The notes beneath the pieces were generated by a model. That model searched no databases, was not told the DNA's origin, and saw only the letters and a list, made by a program, of their open reading frames with translations. Shown in pieces: positions 4,949 through 5,114 of a DNA stretch of 5,114 nucleotides (position 1 is the stretch's first letter; each line of letters begins with the position of its first letter). The stretch is taken from the NCBI GenBank assembly GCA_016462245.1, contig JAEMTR010000109.1, positions 1 through 5,114 on the forward strand. The letters run 5' to 3'. A program made the translations under genes and the position numbers. The stretch is from Solirubrobacteraceae bacterium (GTDB lineage Bacteria > Actinomycetota > Thermoleophilia > Solirubrobacterales > Solirubrobacteraceae).

Positions 4949-5114
4949 ATGAGCACAATCCTCGTAGTCGCAACGCTGAAGATCCAAGACGGAAAAGTTG
5001 ACGAAGCGGTCGCCGAGCTGACGCCCGTTATTGAAGCCACGCACGACGAGGAAGGCTGCCTCTCGTACGTCCTTCACCGCGACATCAATGACCCGAATAC
5101 GCTCATTTTTGTAG
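4949..5114 (+). CDS. Antibiotic biosynthesis monooxygenase (ABM) domain protein, 3' end outside window
   Basis: ATG at 4949 opens 55 full codons that run off the window. The protein starts MSTILVVATLKIQDGKVDEA and continues with a helix (VAELTPVIEATHDE), then EEGCLSYVLHRDINDPNTLIFV. This is the usual order of a single ABM (YgiN-like, dimeric ferredoxin-like) domain: strand, GK turn, helix, E-x-GC-x-x-Y strand, D-P hairpin, and a final strand that normally leads to an E-x-W motif, here beyond the edge. Full members are about 95-105 aa, so about half is visible. Known family roles include cofactor-free quinol or polyketide oxidation, but many members are uncharacterised; the substrate here is unknown. 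AGTAGG (4934-4939), nine bases before the ATG, is a fair SD. The first 80 bp are duplicated as the dead remnant at 3504. Confidence 0.88.
   Translation, partial: MSTILVVATLKIQDGKVDEAVAELTPVIEATHDEEGCLSYVLHRDINDPNTLIFV

Larger units (their letters stand above)
3578..5028. repeat. Tandem segmental duplication, unit B
   Basis: Right unit of the duplication: 3' hairpin block (3582-3659), PASTA copy B, divergent spacer, and the first 80 bp of the ABM gene. Here the ABM gene continues intact past the boundary at CGCCCGT (5022-5028). The short form in unit A and the full form here show that the ABM-proximal end is the original right flank. Confidence 0.9.

Noticed and set aside
2070..5028. Insertion sequence or composite transposon as the cause of the duplication
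   Set aside because: There is no transposase, no terminal inverted repeat and no target-site duplication. The shared 7-mer at the breakpoints is explained by simple microhomology.

Overview
The window looks like the chromosome of a GC-rich (roughly 60% by eye) actinobacterium-like organism. The lineage call is inference. It rests on the type of CocE/NonD hydrolase, on PASTA-repeat lipoproteins, on strong G/C third-position preference, and on what look like leaderless starts without a Shine-Dalgarno sequence. A deep actinobacterial lineage such as Thermoleophilia would fit, but nothing here proves it.

Layout, left to right. (1) Positions 1-2067, plus strand: the 3' part of a large CocE/NonD (S15-type) alpha/beta hydrolase whose 5' end lies outside the window. 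(2) Positions 2068-2152: a short convergent gap with a strong hairpin. (3) Positions 2153-3421, minus strand: PASTA lipoprotein copy A (422 aa). (4) Positions 3422-3660: a gap holding the upstream region of copy A, a truncated and frameshifted 5' remnant of an antibiotic-biosynthesis-monooxygenase (ABM) gene, and a second copy of the 3' hairpin. (5) Positions 3661-4887, minus strand: PASTA lipoprotein copy B (408 aa). (6) Positions 4888-4948: a divergent intergenic region with a perfect dyad. (7) Positions 4949-5114, plus strand: the intact start of the ABM-domain gene, cut by the window edge.

The main story is a tandem segmental duplication of about 1.45-1.5 kb. One unit is 3' hairpin + PASTA lipoprotein gene + divergent promoter + first ~80 bp of the ABM gene. 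The junction lies near 3578-3584. The two parental breakpoints share the 7-mer CGCCCGT (2070-2076 and 5022-5028), and the junction carries the near-identical CGCTCGT. The inferred ancestor was cocE-like > < PASTA lipoprotein, ABM >. After duplication the two proteins diverged (44 differences in the first 308 aligned residues, about 86% identity), except for one 237-bp stretch that is identical at every base including silent sites. That pattern suggests later gene conversion or a re-homogenised module.

Functionally, both PASTA proteins should be lipid-anchored on the outside of the membrane. Each has four PASTA domains, a Pro-rich stalk and an ~83-residue C-terminal domain with two conserved cysteines that I do not recognise. 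No kinase domain is present. The ABM gene is divergent from copy B and may share regulation with it through the dyad between them; the hydrolase is a convergent neighbour with no evident functional link.
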